This document shows, one piece after another, positions 56,231 through 64,000 of a stretch of 64,000 nucleotides of DNA; within the stretch, counting starts at the first letter, position 1, and every line of letters begins with the position of its first letter. The notes beneath the pieces were generated by a model. The model did no database searches, was not told where the DNA came from, and saw only the letters and a list, made by a program, of their open reading frames with translations. Location: positions 806,001-870,000 of the forward strand of contig CAVQHY010000004.1 of the NCBI GenBank assembly GCA_963712465.1, written 5' to 3'. This DNA comes from CAVQHY01 sp963712465. GTDB taxonomy: Bacteria; Actinomycetota; Thermoleophilia; Gaiellales; Gaiellaceae. A program made the translations under genes and the position numbers.

Positions 56231-57112
56231 CTACTGCGCCGTGCGCGCGGCGTCCGCCTCGAACTGCGCCAGCTCGTCGTCGGCGATCGCATACGTGTGC
56301 TCCTCACCCGGGAAGGCGCCCGAGCGCACGTCGGCGGCGTAGCGCTCGAGCGCATCGGCAATGACGCTCGCGAGCTGCGCGTACTGCCTGACGAACCGCG
56401 GCGGCCTCCCCTGGTAGAGGCCGAGCAGGTCGTGGAACACGAGCACCTGCCCGTCGCATCCCCGGCCCGAGCCGATGCCGATCGTCGGCACGGAGAGCCG
56501 CCGGGTGATGCGCGCGGCCACGGGGGCGGGAACGCACTCGAGCACGACTGCGAAGCAGCCTGCCGCCTCGAGCGCGAGCGCGTCGTCGAGGACCTCCGTC
56601 GCCTTCGCCGCGGTTCGGCCCTGAGCCTTGAAGCCACCCAGCATCGTCGCCGACTGCGGGGTGAGGCCGACGTGGCCCATCACCGGGATCCCCGCGCCGA
56701 CGAGCGCGAGCACGCGGGAGAGCGTAGGCCCCGCCCCCTCGACCTTGACGGCGTCGACGCCCGCATCCTTGACGAACCGGATCCCGTTGCGAACGGCGTC
56801 CTCGTCGGAGACCTGAAACGAGCCGAACGGCATGTCGGCGACGACGAGCGGCCGCTTCGCCCCGCGGGCTGCGGCCCGGGCGAGGAAGACCATGTCGTCC
56901 ATCGTCGCGGGAACGGTCGAGTCGTGGCCGAGGACGGTCATCGCGGCGGAGTCGCCGACGAGCACGACGTCCACTCCGGCCGCGTCGGCGAGGCGCCCGC
57001 TCGGGTAGTCGTAGGCGGTGACCATGACGATGGGCTCGCCGCGGCGCTTCAGCTCGGCGAGCTCGGTCAGCGGGAGCTTGCCGGCCGTCGGGGTCGTGGG
57101 ACGTGTGCTCAC
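56231..57112 (-). CDS. panB: 3-methyl-2-oxobutanoate hydroxymethyltransferase
   Basis: A 293-aa PanB, making ketopantoate from 2-ketoisovalerate and methylene-tetrahydrofolate, the first step of pantothenate synthesis. VMVTAYDYPSGRLADAAGVD, VLVGDSAAMTVLGHDSTVP, VADMPFGSF, KVEGAG, GHVGLTPQS and GIGSGRGCDGQVLV cover the metal and ketoacid site. The GTG start overlaps the panC stop (GTGA). Order in transcription is DUF2520, panC, panB. Confidence 0.96.
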   Translation of the reverse strand: MSTRPTTPTAGKLPLTELAELKRRGEPIVMVTAYDYPSGRLADAAGVDVVLVGDSAAMTVLGHDSTVPATMDDMVFLARAAARGAKRPLVVADMPFGSFQVSDEDAVRNGIRFVKDAGVDAVKVEGAGPTLSRVLALVGAGIPVMGHVGLTPQSATMLGGFKAQGRTAAKATEVLDDALALEAAGCFAVVLECVPAPVAARITRRLSVPTIGIGSGRGCDGQVLVFHDLLGLYQGRPPRFVRQYAQLASVIADALERYAADVRSGAFPGEEHTYAIADDELAQFEADAARTAQ

Positions 57113-57924
57113 GGCTTCACCTCTTCCTCGAGGATGACGTTGTCGATCAGGCGGGTCGAGCCCGCGCTGGCGGCGACGGCGAGAACGAGCCGTCCGTCCA
57201 GCCGGGCGACCGTGACGTAGTCGGGTCGCAGGCGACGCTCGCCGGCGAGCATCGTGCGGGCGACAGCGTCGGCGTGCGCCCCCTCGCGATGGGCGGCCTC
57301 GCCCGACTCGAGCGCGCGATGTATCGCCCGCGCGGCCTCACGCTCGTCCGACGAGAGGTAGGCGTTCCGTGACGAATGGGCCACGCCGTCCTCGTCGCGG
57401 ACGGTCGGTACGAGGCGGATCTCGAGCTCGAGCGCAAGGTCTCGTACGAGCCGCTCGACGACCGCCGCCTGCTGGATGTCCTTCTGGCCGAAGTAGGCGC
57501 GATCGGGGCGGACGATCGCGAACAGCTTCAGGCAGACCGTGGCTACGCCCCGGAAGTGCCCGGGCCGGGCCTCGCTCTCCAGGCCCTGCGAGAGCTCCTC
57601 GACGTCGACCCACGTCTGGAACCCCGGCGGGTACATCTCGTCCGCGCCCGGGCAGAAGAGCACGTCCACGCCCGCGTCCTCGGCGACACGCGCGTCCCGG
57701 GGAAGGTCGCGCGGGTAGCGGTCGAGATCCTCCTCCGAGCCGAACTGGCTCGGATTGACGAAGACGCTCACGACGACGACGTCGTTCTCGGCCCGTGCCC
57801 GCTCGATCAGGGCCAGATGTCCCGGGTGCAGCGCTCCCATCGTCGGTACGAGGCCGATCGAGCTCGCACCGAGGTGCGGGGAGAGCGCGGCGCGGACGTC
57901 GGCGATCGTCCAGGCGGTGATCAC
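57109..57924 (-). CDS. panC: Pantoate-beta-alanine ligase
   Basis: A 271-aa pantothenate synthetase, joining pantoate and beta-alanine with ATP. VPTMGALHPGHLALIERA is the nucleotide-binding HxGH region; VSVFVNPSQFG, GHFRGVATVCLKLF, AYFGQKDIQQ and SSRNAYLSSDER follow. The start is GTG 57924, overlapping the corrected DUF2520 stop. As read, a one-base insertion upstream makes the frame run on from DUF2520, giving an artificial-looking 504-codon frame. Length and motifs are standard for PanC alone. Confidence 0.95.
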   Translation of the reverse strand: MITAWTIADVRAALSPHLGASSIGLVPTMGALHPGHLALIERARAENDVVVVSVFVNPSQFGSEEDLDRYPRDLPRDARVAEDAGVDVLFCPGADEMYPPGFQTWVDVEELSQGLESEARPGHFRGVATVCLKLFAIVRPDRAYFGQKDIQQAAVVERLVRDLALELEIRLVPTVRDEDGVAHSSRNAYLSSDEREAARAIHRALESGEAAHREGAHADAVARTMLAGERRLRPDYVTVARLDGRLVLAVAASAGSTRLIDNVILEEEVKP

Positions 57925-58623
57925 GACGCGCGCACCCCCAGGAGCATCTCGGTGGTGAGCGAGAGCTCGCGGTAGACAGGCGCCGAGCCGGGGCCTGCGC
58001 GCCGAGATCGCGGCCGCGTGGCTCTCGACCGTCTCGCGGTCGCCGCGCACGTGCGGCCCGGTCGGCGCGAAGCCGTTGTCGATCGTACGGCGCATCAGCG
58101 GCTCGAGCGCCTCGGGCGGGGCTCCCGCTGCCCGCATCAGCTCCGCCGCGATCTCGTGGAGGGTGACGAGAAACGGTGAGGCGACGGTCGCGGCCGCGTG
58201 GTAGAGCGGCCGGTCGGCGTCGTCGAGGACGAACGGCTCGAGTGCGAGCAGGGAGGCGAGCTCCGTCCCGGCCGCGATCGCCTCCGGCGACTCCCCGCTG
58301 ACCGCTCCCCAGGCGCCGTCGAGCTGCTCCGCGCCGAGACCCAGCTGGAACGTCATCAGCGGATGGACGCTGAAACGGCGCTCGTGCGGCGCGATCGCCT
58401 CGAGCGGGCACGCGCCGCTGACGTGGCAGACCCAAGGCCCCACGGAAACGGCGCGGGACACCTCGGCGATCGCCCGGTCGGGCACGCAGAGAACGACGAG
58501 ATCGGCGTCTCCGCAGTCGAGATCGCGCCCGGTCACGCGGGTGGGGAGGCGCTCGCGGAGGCGGGCGGCAATCGCCCTGCCGGCGCGTCCCGCGCCGACG
58601 ACACATGCTGACTCGAAGCTCAT
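57921..58623 (-). pseudogene. DUF2520 Rossmann-like protein, one frameshift
   Basis: A ketopantoate-reductase-like dehydrogenase often found beside pan genes and possibly supplying the missing reductase step. VVGAGRAGRAIAARL is the NAD motif, then VPDRAIAEV, HVSGACPLEAI, FSVHPLMTF and a helical C-terminal domain with AAATVASPFL. The frame changes in the CCCC run at about 57992-57995. Removing one C gives PGSAPVYRELSLTTEMLL and a TGA that overlaps the panC GTG. That is the normal family end, so the insertion is likely an error or a recent mutation. Confidence 0.82.
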
Positions 58624-58714
58624 CGGGCTCCAGTTCCGTGGTGGATACCGGGCACCGAAAGCTTACCGTCGCGGGGACGGCCCCGCTTCGTCGATCACGA
58701 CTCCTGCGGCTCGC

Positions 58715-60265
58715 CTACTCCTGCCAGTAGGGGTCGCGGACGAGGCGCCGCACGACCTTCCCGACCGAGCTCTTGGGAAGGGGCTGATCGCGCAGCTCGA
58801 ACGACGCGGGGGTCTTGGTGTCCCCGAGGCGCTCGCGACACCACCGTGCGAGCTCGTCCGCGGACGGATGGGCGCCGCTCTTCGCGACCACGACGGCTCG
58901 GGCCTCGTGCCCGAGCCCCGAGCTTGGTACGGATACGACGACCGCTTCGAGCACAGCGGGATGCGCATAGAGGACGTTCTCCACCTCGGCCGGCCAGATC
59001 GTCACGCCGGCCACGTCGATCGCGTCCTCTTTGCGGTCCGCGATGTACAGGAAGCCGTCCTCGTCGAGGTAGCCCAGGTCGCGCGTCCTGACCCATCCAC
59101 TCCCAGTGACACGCTCGGCCGTCAGCTGCGGATCGTTCCAGAGCTCGCGCATGAGCCCGGTCCCGCGGACCGTCACCTCACCGACCTCGCCGCGTGGCAG
59201 CTCCTTCCCGTCGTCGTCGAGGATCCTGACCACGCAGTTCGAGATCGGCCGGCCTGCCGATCGCAACCGACGGCGGTCACGCTCGTTGCCTTCGACGACG
59301 TGGCAGCTCGGCGGCAGGAGAGTCGCGAACAGCACCTCTCCCTGGCCGTAGAACTGGTACATGACGTTCCCCCAGAGCTGCTGGGCCTCGCGCAGAGGCT
59401 CCTCGGCGATCGGTTCGGAGCCGTAGAGCACGAAGCGAAGGCTCGTCAGGTCGCGCGTGCCAGCGTCCGGGTGGTTGACGATCGCCCTGATCTGAGTCGG
59501 AGACAGGATCGTGTACGTGCAGCGCTCGCGCTCGGCGAGCTCCAGGAAGCCTCCCGCATCGAAGGGGGGCATGACGACGAGGGTCGCTCCCGCCCCGATC
59601 GGGGGCCAGATGACGACTCCCGAGGCGTGGAAAGCGGTCCGGCGATCAGGTAGCGGTCATCCTCGGTGAGCCGGGGAAGGCCGAGGAAGAAGTCGTTCAC
59701 GCCCTCACGCCAGGCACCCACCGTGTGCGCGATCGCCTTGGGGCGACCCGTCGTGCCTCCCGAGAAGCGGATCACGTGCAGGTCCTCGTCGATGACGGCG
59801 ATCTCGGGATCGCTCTCGGGCGCTGCGGCCACGATGTCCGCATAGCTCACAAATGGGGGCGCGCTCCCGTGAACGACGACGTGCTGGATGGTCGGCAGCT
59901 CGTCGAGGAGGGGAGCCAGGGGCTCGAGGTATCGCTCCTGGACGACGAGCCCCTGAGCCTCGACCAGGTCGGCCATGGCGACGTGCACGTCGGGGCCGCT
60001 CTGCGCGTACATCGGAGATCGAACGAGGCCCGCGAGCGCGAGGCCGCAGATCTCCTCGATCGTCTCGGCTGCGTTGTCACCCGAGCGTCAGGACGCGATC
60101 GCCCTTGTGGAGACCGAGCGCAAGCAGCGCGTTGGCCACGCGGCACGAACGTCGATAGAGCTCGGAATACGTGATGCGGTGGCCTTCGAACACCACCGCC
60201 TCTCGCTCGGGATGGAGGTCGGCGCTCTTTCGCAGAAGCGTGGCGAGATCCATTGCGTTCCCCAC
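58715..60265 (-). pseudogene. AMP-dependent acyl-CoA synthetase/ligase, two frameshifts
   Basis: An ANL-superfamily ligase of about 515 aa. The first part, MDLATLLRKSADLHPEREA to DRVLTLG, ends at a stop near 60077. The second part has the AMP-binding loop RFSGGTTGRPKA. The third has YGQGEVL, RTRDLGYLDEDGFLYIADR and the C-terminal catalytic Lys in LPKSSVGKVVRR. One extra G near 60077 and one missing G near 59634 explain the breaks; with them LTLGDNAAETIEEICGLAL and AGPAFHASGVVIWPPI read through. The ligase probably activates an aromatic or fatty acid. Confidence 0.82.
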
Positions 60266-60321
60266 GTCGACAACGGGCGCACTGAGCCTAACACCGGTGC
60301 TGAGAACGTGCCGTTGGGCAC

Positions 60322-61284
60322 ATGATCTCTCGCGTTACCCTTCTCGACGGCGTGAGGCACCTCCTGAGCGCGATCGATGTCTCAACGGCGACGACGGACG
60401 CCGACCTCGAGGACGTGATCGCGGTCTGGGCGGTCGTGGCGCCCGACCTCCCGGCCGACCTTCCCCACCTGCAGCACATGCTGGATTTCTGGGACGCCAT
60501 CGCGTTCCTCGTCGCCCGGATCGACGGACGCCCGGTCGGCGCAGCGCTCGTGGGCGTCTTTCCGGGCACGAGCAGGCAGGGGGTCGCGAGCGGCGACGTC
60601 AGCGTGCTTCCGGCCGTGAGGCGTCGGGGCGTGGGAACGGAGCTGCTCCGGCGGATCTCCGAGCGCGCGCGCTCGCTGGGGAAGGAGGAGCTACTCGTCG
60701 AGGCCCGCGAGGACGATCCGGAGTCGATCGGGTGGCTCGAGCGCCGTGGCTACACCGAGATCGAGCGGCAGAAGTGGGTTGCGCTCGAACTCACCGCCTC
60801 CGCCGCGCCCCGGGTGGAGCCGCCGCCGGGCATCGCGATCGTCTCGCGCGCCGAGCGACCTGACCTCCTCGATGGCATGTTCGAGGTGGCGAGGGAGGCC
60901 AACGCCGACATCCCCGGCCTCGACTCGATGATCGACTGGACGTTCGACGAGTGGAAGGCCTTCGAGATCGACCGGCCGAGCCGCCCTCCCGAGCTCACCT
61001 TCCTCGCGCTCGAGGGCGAGACCGTCGTCGGCCGCGCGGCGACGGACGTGATCGCCGGACAGGCATCCCTGGGTCTCACCGCCGTTCGCCGCTCGCACCG
61101 CCGCCGCGGCATTGCCCGCGCGCTCAAGCTCGCCCAGATCCGCGCTGCGAAGGAGGCGGGCTACCCCCGCCTGCTGACCGAGAACGAAGAGACGAACGAG
61201 CCGATCCGGCGGCTGAACGAGTCCCTCGGCTACAGGCCCGTGCCCGGCAACGTGGTCTTCCGCGGCCCGCTCGCCGCAGGCTGA
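60322..61284 (+). CDS. Tandem GNAT-family N-acetyltransferase
   Basis: A 320-aa protein with two GNAT domains. In the first, VSVLPAVRRRGVGTELLRR is the acetyl-CoA loop (about residue 95-115) and SIGWLERRGYTEI ends the domain. In the second, TAVRRSHRRRGIARALKLA is the loop (about 250-270) and RRLNESLGYRPV ends it. Double GNAT proteins are common in actinobacteria and include MshD-like enzymes. No MSH context is seen here and the substrate is unknown. It is divergent from the CoA ligase. Confidence 0.85.
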   Translation: MISRVTLLDGVRHLLSAIDVSTATTDADLEDVIAVWAVVAPDLPADLPHLQHMLDFWDAIAFLVARIDGRPVGAALVGVFPGTSRQGVASGDVSVLPAVRRRGVGTELLRRISERARSLGKEELLVEAREDDPESIGWLERRGYTEIERQKWVALELTASAAPRVEPPPGIAIVSRAERPDLLDGMFEVAREANADIPGLDSMIDWTFDEWKAFEIDRPSRPPELTFLALEGETVVGRAATDVIAGQASLGLTAVRRSHRRRGIARALKLAQIRAAKEAGYPRLLTENEETNEPIRRLNESLGYRPVPGNVVFRGPLAAG

Positions 61285-61487
61285 GCCGCCCACTTCGCGT
61301 GATGCCCGCGCGCCCAGTCCTCGCGTACCGAGCCGGTCGTCATCCCCGCAGCGCGTGGCGCGTCGATGGATGGATCACCGCGAGATACAGGTGGCCGAGC
61401 AGGAGCACGAGCGACGCATACGTGAGCCAGGGCGTGGATCCAGTGGACGGCACGCTCGGTGCGCGAGCGCCGTAATCCCACCGGCAA
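61285..61487 (-). pseudogene. Remnant of a formate dehydrogenase gamma-type cytochrome b subunit
   Basis: The 346-base gap between the GNAT gene and fmdB holds a broken cytochrome b. On the minus strand an N-terminal fragment RTERAVHWIHA is joined directly to a C-terminal fragment. That fragment is split over two frames, first LLLGHLYLAVIHPSTRHALRG, read here as LLLGHLYLAVIHPSTRH, and then MTTGSVREDWARGHHAKW. Both ends match FdnI/FdoI-like subunits, but about 120 middle residues (most haem-binding helices) and the stop codon are missing. It is a decayed gene, not a sequencing artefact. The rest of the gap contains only the fmdB promoter. Confidence 0.6.
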
Positions 61488-61591
61488 CGATCCCGAGGAA
61501 CGCCCGGCGACCGTACGGCCGGGCGTGCGATCGCGCGTCCTGACGTCTCTTGTACCCGCCGAACCCTTGCCCTGCCTTAAGACTGCTTCGG

Positions 61592-61621
61592 TTGCGGCGC
61601 GTCCGGGGTCGTGCCTACACT
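61592..61621 (+). promoter_or_regulatory. Putative promoter for fmdB-udg-tsaE-tsaB
   Basis: TTGCGG (61592-61597) and TACACT (61616-61621) are 18 bases apart, and the -10 ends nine bases before ATG 61631. Confidence 0.45.
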
Positions 61622-61630
61622 GCGTCGGCG

Positions 61631-61849
61631 ATGCCGATCTACGAGTTCGTGTGCATGACGTGCGAGAGCCACTTCGAGGAGCTCCTGCGGGCGGACGAGG
61701 CCGACCCGGCCTGTCCCGACTGCGGAGCGGTCAAGGTGGCCCGCCAGTTCAGCGTGTTCGCGTCTCACGGCACCGCCGAGCAGCCGAGCTTCGGCGGATC
61801 TTCCGGCGGAGGCGGCTGTTGCGGCGGGAGTTGTGGCTGCGGTCATTGA
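61631..61849 (+). CDS. FmdB-family zinc ribbon protein
   Basis: A 72-aa protein. The N-terminal MPIYEFVCMTCESHFEELL and CPDCGAVKVARQFS form a CxxC-CxxC zinc ribbon characteristic of FmdB-family proteins. The tail is Gly/Ser/Cys-rich, ending CCGGSCGCGH, and could bind a second metal. FmdB proteins are thought to be regulators; targets are unknown. It overlaps udg by 17 bases and may be expressed with it. Confidence 0.85.
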   Translation: MPIYEFVCMTCESHFEELLRADEADPACPDCGAVKVARQFSVFASHGTAEQPSFGGSSGGGGCCGGSCGCGH

Positions 61850-62528
61850 GTCCGACGCGCTAGCCCGCCGAGACGCCCTCGCGGCGCACGCTGCCGACAC
61901 CGCCGCCTGCACACGTTGCCGGCTCGCCCAGGGCCGAACCCAGGTCGTCTACGGCGTCGGAGACCCGGACGCCGACCTGATGTTCGTCGGCGAGGCGCCC
62001 GGCTTCCACGAGGATCAGCAGGGCTACCCGTTCGTCGGCCAGGCGGGGAAGCTGCTCGACAAGCTGCTCGCGTCGATCGGCATGTCGCGGGCGGACGTGT
62101 ACATCGCGAACGTGATCAAATGCCGCCCTCCCGGCAACCGAGATCCCCAACCAGATGAGATCGAGGCCTGCGAGGGCCATCTGTTCCGCCAGCTGGAGCT
62201 GATCGAGCCGATGCTCGTGGCGACGCTCGGGAACTTCGCGACGAAGCTTCTCTCCGGCAAGCCGCATGGGATCACGCGCGTGCACGGGACGCCTCAGCCG
62301 GCAACGGTCGGCGGGCGGCAGGTGACGCTGTACCCGATCTACCATCCCGCTGCGGCGCTGTACACGCCGGCGATGCTGAAGACGCTCGAGGAGGACTTCG
62401 GGCGCATCCCTGCGCTCCTCGCCGGGCCATCCGAGACGTCCCAACCGCAGATGCCGGTCGGGGCGCCGGCTTCCGTGCCCGCGGCGGTCCCCGCCGCGTC
62501 CGAGGTCGAGCAGCTCGGCCTCTTCTGA
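61833..62528 (+). CDS. Type-4 (Fe-S) uracil-DNA glycosylase
   Basis: A 231-aa family-4 UDG that removes uracil from DNA. CTRCRLAQGRTQVVYG gives two Fe-S Cys, VGEAPGFHEDQQGYPFVG contains the active-site loop, NVIKCRPPGNRDP and ACEGHL give the rest of the cluster, and YHPAAALY is the leucine-intercalation-loop His motif. The C-terminal 40 residues are Pro/Ala/Val-rich and end QLGLF, which may be a sliding-clamp-binding motif. GTG 61833 overlaps fmdB. Confidence 0.93.
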   Translation: MAAVIESDALARRDALAAHAADTAACTRCRLAQGRTQVVYGVGDPDADLMFVGEAPGFHEDQQGYPFVGQAGKLLDKLLASIGMSRADVYIANVIKCRPPGNRDPQPDEIEACEGHLFRQLELIEPMLVATLGNFATKLLSGKPHGITRVHGTPQPATVGGRQVTLYPIYHPAAALYTPAMLKTLEEDFGRIPALLAGPSETSQPQMPVGAPASVPAAVPAASEVEQLGLF

Positions 62529-62529
62529 A

Positions 62530-62982
62530 TTGGGGGTCGAGCTCGAGTCCTCCTCGCCGGAGGAGACCGAGCGGGTTGCTGCCCGGCTCGCGGAGCTTCT
62601 CGGCGCGGGGGACGTTGTCGCCGTCGAGGGAGACCTCGGGGCCGGCAAGACGACGTTCGTCCGGGGCGCGTGCCGCGCGCTCGGCGTCACGAGCCCCGTC
62701 GCGAGCCCGACCTACGTGATCGGGCACCGCTACGCCGGCCGCGTGGCCGTGTCGCATCTCGATCTCTACCGGGTCGAGCTGCTCGCAGACGCTGACTGGG
62801 GTGACCTCGAGCCCTATTTCGAGGACGCGATCGTGTTCGTCGAATGGGCAGAACGAGCCGGCGCCGCCCTGCTCGATCGGCGCGCATCCGTGCGTTTGCT
62901 GCATCGGGGGGGCGACCATAGACTGATCCGCGTCGAGAGCGACGACAAGTCCCTCGAAGCGGCGGTCTCCGGCTCGTGCTGA
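62530..62982 (+). CDS. tsaE: tRNA N6-threonylcarbamoyladenosine ATPase TsaE
   Basis: A 150-aa P-loop ATPase of the t6A37 tRNA-modification complex. GDLGAGKTTFVRG is Walker A, VASPTYVIGHRY is the conserved TsaE motif, HLDLYRVE is the Walker B-like strand and FVEWAERAG follows. TTG 62530 was taken as start. It overlaps tsaB by seven bases. The tsaE-tsaB-rimI order is the standard actinobacterial arrangement. Confidence 0.95.
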   Translation: MGVELESSSPEETERVAARLAELLGAGDVVAVEGDLGAGKTTFVRGACRALGVTSPVASPTYVIGHRYAGRVAVSHLDLYRVELLADADWGDLEPYFEDAIVFVEWAERAGAALLDRRASVRLLHRGGDHRLIRVESDDKSLEAAVSGSC

Positions 62983-63590
62983 TCCTCTCCTTCGATACGG
63001 CCACGGACGTGGCGACCTGTGCGCTCGTCCGCGACGGCGACGTCCTGGGCGAGCGGACGACGCGGGCCGTGCGGCTCCTGGCCGACGTCGAGGAGCTGAC
63101 CGCCGGCGTCGGATGCGGGCCCGCGGACATCGACGCGATCGCGGTCGGCACGGGGCCGGGGAGCTATACCGGGCTGCGCATGGGACTCGTTACCGCGCGG
63201 GCGCTCGCCCTCTCGCTCGACGTGCCCGTCGCGGGTGTCTCGACGCTGGACGCCCTCGCGGCCGGCGCCCCAGGTGGGCGGCCGATGATCGACGCGCGTC
63301 GCAAGGAGATCTTCACGCTCGAGGACGGGTTGCCGGTCGTCCTGCGGCCGGAGGAGCTCAATCTCGACTCCTCGCCGCTCTGTGTCGGCGACGGCGCCGT
63401 CCGCTACCGCGAGCTCCTCGAGGAGTCCGGGACGACCGTGCCGCCCGACGACGACCCGCGCCACGTTCCCTGGGCCCGCCACCACGCGGCGCTCGGCGCC
63501 GGGTTCGGGCCGGCGGAGCTCGCCGAGCCGATCTACCTGCGTGCTCCCGACGCTGACAAGGCGTTGCAGCCGGGTCGCGCCAGGTGGTGA
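62976..63590 (+). CDS. tsaB: tRNA threonylcarbamoyladenosine biosynthesis protein TsaB
   Basis: A 204-aa scaffold subunit of the t6A synthase. ILSFDTATDVATCALV opens the ASKHA fold, GTGPGSYTGLRMGLVTARAL is the signature and MIDARRKEIFTL follows. The length is at the short end. GTG 62976 overlaps tsaE. TsaB binds TsaD and TsaE; tsaD is expected just beyond the window, after rimI. Confidence 0.94.
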   Translation: MLILSFDTATDVATCALVRDGDVLGERTTRAVRLLADVEELTAGVGCGPADIDAIAVGTGPGSYTGLRMGLVTARALALSLDVPVAGVSTLDALAAGAPGGRPMIDARRKEIFTLEDGLPVVLRPEELNLDSSPLCVGDGAVRYRELLEESGTTVPPDDDPRHVPWARHHAALGAGFGPAELAEPIYLRAPDADKALQPGRARW

Positions 63591-63620
63591 CCCCGTTCGG
63601 GGGTGGGCGACGGGGAAAGA

Positions 63621-63639
63621 GGCGCGGCGAAGCCGCGCC
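63621..63639. terminator. Hairpin between tsaB and rimI
   Basis: GGCGCGGC and GCCGCGCC form a perfect eight-base stem with loop GAA, 30 bases after the tsaB stop. No T-run follows, so it may be a weak terminator or processing site. Confidence 0.35.
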
Positions 63640-63672
63640 GTCTCAGGGCGGGCGTGGGGCGATGGGAGCCTC

Positions 63673-64000
63673 TTGATCGAGATCAGACGTCTCGGCCTCT
63701 CGGACCTCGGCGAGATCGAGAAGATCGAGCGGGAGGCGTACCCGACGCCGTGGTCGCGCTCGATGTTCGCCGGAGAGCTGGCGAAGCCGTCGTCGATCTC
63801 ACTCGGCGCAGTCGAGCCCGGCACGGGCCGGCTCGTCGGCTACCTGATCACGTCGCGCTACGTGGACGCCTGGCACGTGATGAACGTCGCCGTCGCTCCG
63901 GAGGATCGCCGGCGCGGGATCGCCACGAGCCTGCTCGACGAGCTGTTCCGGCTCACCATGAACGACGCGCGCCGTGGGTACACGCTCGAGGTGCGGGTCT
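63673..64000 (+). CDS. rimI: Ribosomal protein alanine N-acetyltransferase RimI (3' partial)
   Basis: The window ends inside this GNAT acetyltransferase, leaving 109 residues. IEIRRLGLSDLGEIEKIERE is the N-terminus, YPTPWSRSMFAGEL is the RimI-type substrate region, and NVAVAPEDRRRGIATSLLDEL is the acetyl-CoA loop (seen in part as VAPEDRRRGIATSLL). It acetylates ribosomal protein S18 in E. coli; position after tsaB supports the call. The start TTG 63673 has GGAG five bases upstream; no ATG or GTG in frame competes nearby. Confidence 0.88.
   Translation, partial: MIEIRRLGLSDLGEIEKIEREAYPTPWSRSMFAGELAKPSSISLGAVEPGTGRLVGYLITSRYVDAWHVMNVAVAPEDRRRGIATSLLDELFRLTMNDARRGYTLEVRV

Noticed and set aside
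57109..58623. A bifunctional DUF2520-PanC protein
   Set aside because: The fusion depends on one extra C in a CCCC run; correction gives a normal end for DUF2520 and a stop-start overlap with panC.
58624..58714. Terminator between the CoA ligase and DUF2520
   Set aside because: A six-base GC stem (near 58672-58688) has no T-run and is too short to call.

Overview
The window is about 70% G+C by eye, uses many GTG/TTG starts and tightly overlapping genes, and carries several promoters of the form TANNNT placed 6-8 bases before a start codon (leaderless transcripts). It also has a GAAC-N4-GTTC LexA box before uvrA and an F420-type PPOX protein. Together these point to a high-GC Gram-positive bacterium (Actinomycetota). 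A soil lineage such as Thermoleophilia is my guess, not a demonstration. Accessory catabolic clusters fill 1-47.7 kb; the rest is mostly housekeeping genes.

Region by region: (1) 1-6.5 kb, + strand, an inositol-type catabolic run: iolD (cut by the window edge), an iolE-like isomerase/dehydratase, a D-2-hydroxyacid dehydrogenase, GntR and IclR regulators, an HpcH-type aldolase and an SDR. (2) 6.5-12 kb, small mixed transcription units: MBL-fold protein, metallophosphoesterase, two small membrane proteins, a phosphotriesterase-family hydrolase, an FGGY sugar kinase and an SDR. (3) 12.1-19.7 kb, a peptide-type ABC importer (Tat lipoprotein, two permeases, two ATPases) with an M28 peptidase and an S33 hydrolase. 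(4) 19.7-24 kb, a heterotetrameric sarcosine-oxidase-like operon in the order D-A-G-B. (5) 24-31.4 kb, - strand, a ROK-regulated amino-sugar-like operon: PIG-L deacetylase, GlcN6P-isomerase-like, PfkB kinase, DhnA aldolase, Gfo/Idh and M20. (6) 31.4-47.7 kb, + strand, fifteen closely packed genes: VOC protein, NMT1/TauT-type ABC importer, AcoX-like NAD-kinase-fold protein, divergent GcvPA and GcvPB homologues without GcvT or GcvH, two TIM-barrel isomerases, creatininase family, alpha/beta hydrolase, Gfo/Idh, M20, a ThDP enzyme and a NagA-like amidohydrolase. I recognise no described pathway with this content, and it is the best candidate here for a new catabolic system. (7) 47.8-64 kb, housekeeping: uvrA under a LexA box, a secreted trypsin-like protease, malic enzyme, YIP1 protein, PPOX protein, cytochrome c, panB/panC/DUF2520, an acyl-CoA ligase, a double GNAT protein, fmdB, family-4 UDG, tsaE, tsaB and rimI.

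Sequence quality matters. Single-base frameshifts break iolD, both peptide-transporter ATPases, the S33 hydrolase, soxA, DUF2520 and the CoA ligase. Nearly all are +1, many in G or C runs, and eight lie between 17.2 and 20.9 kb. The domains on both sides of every break keep their motifs. Assembly or sequencing error is therefore the simplest reading, and I annotate these genes across the breaks.
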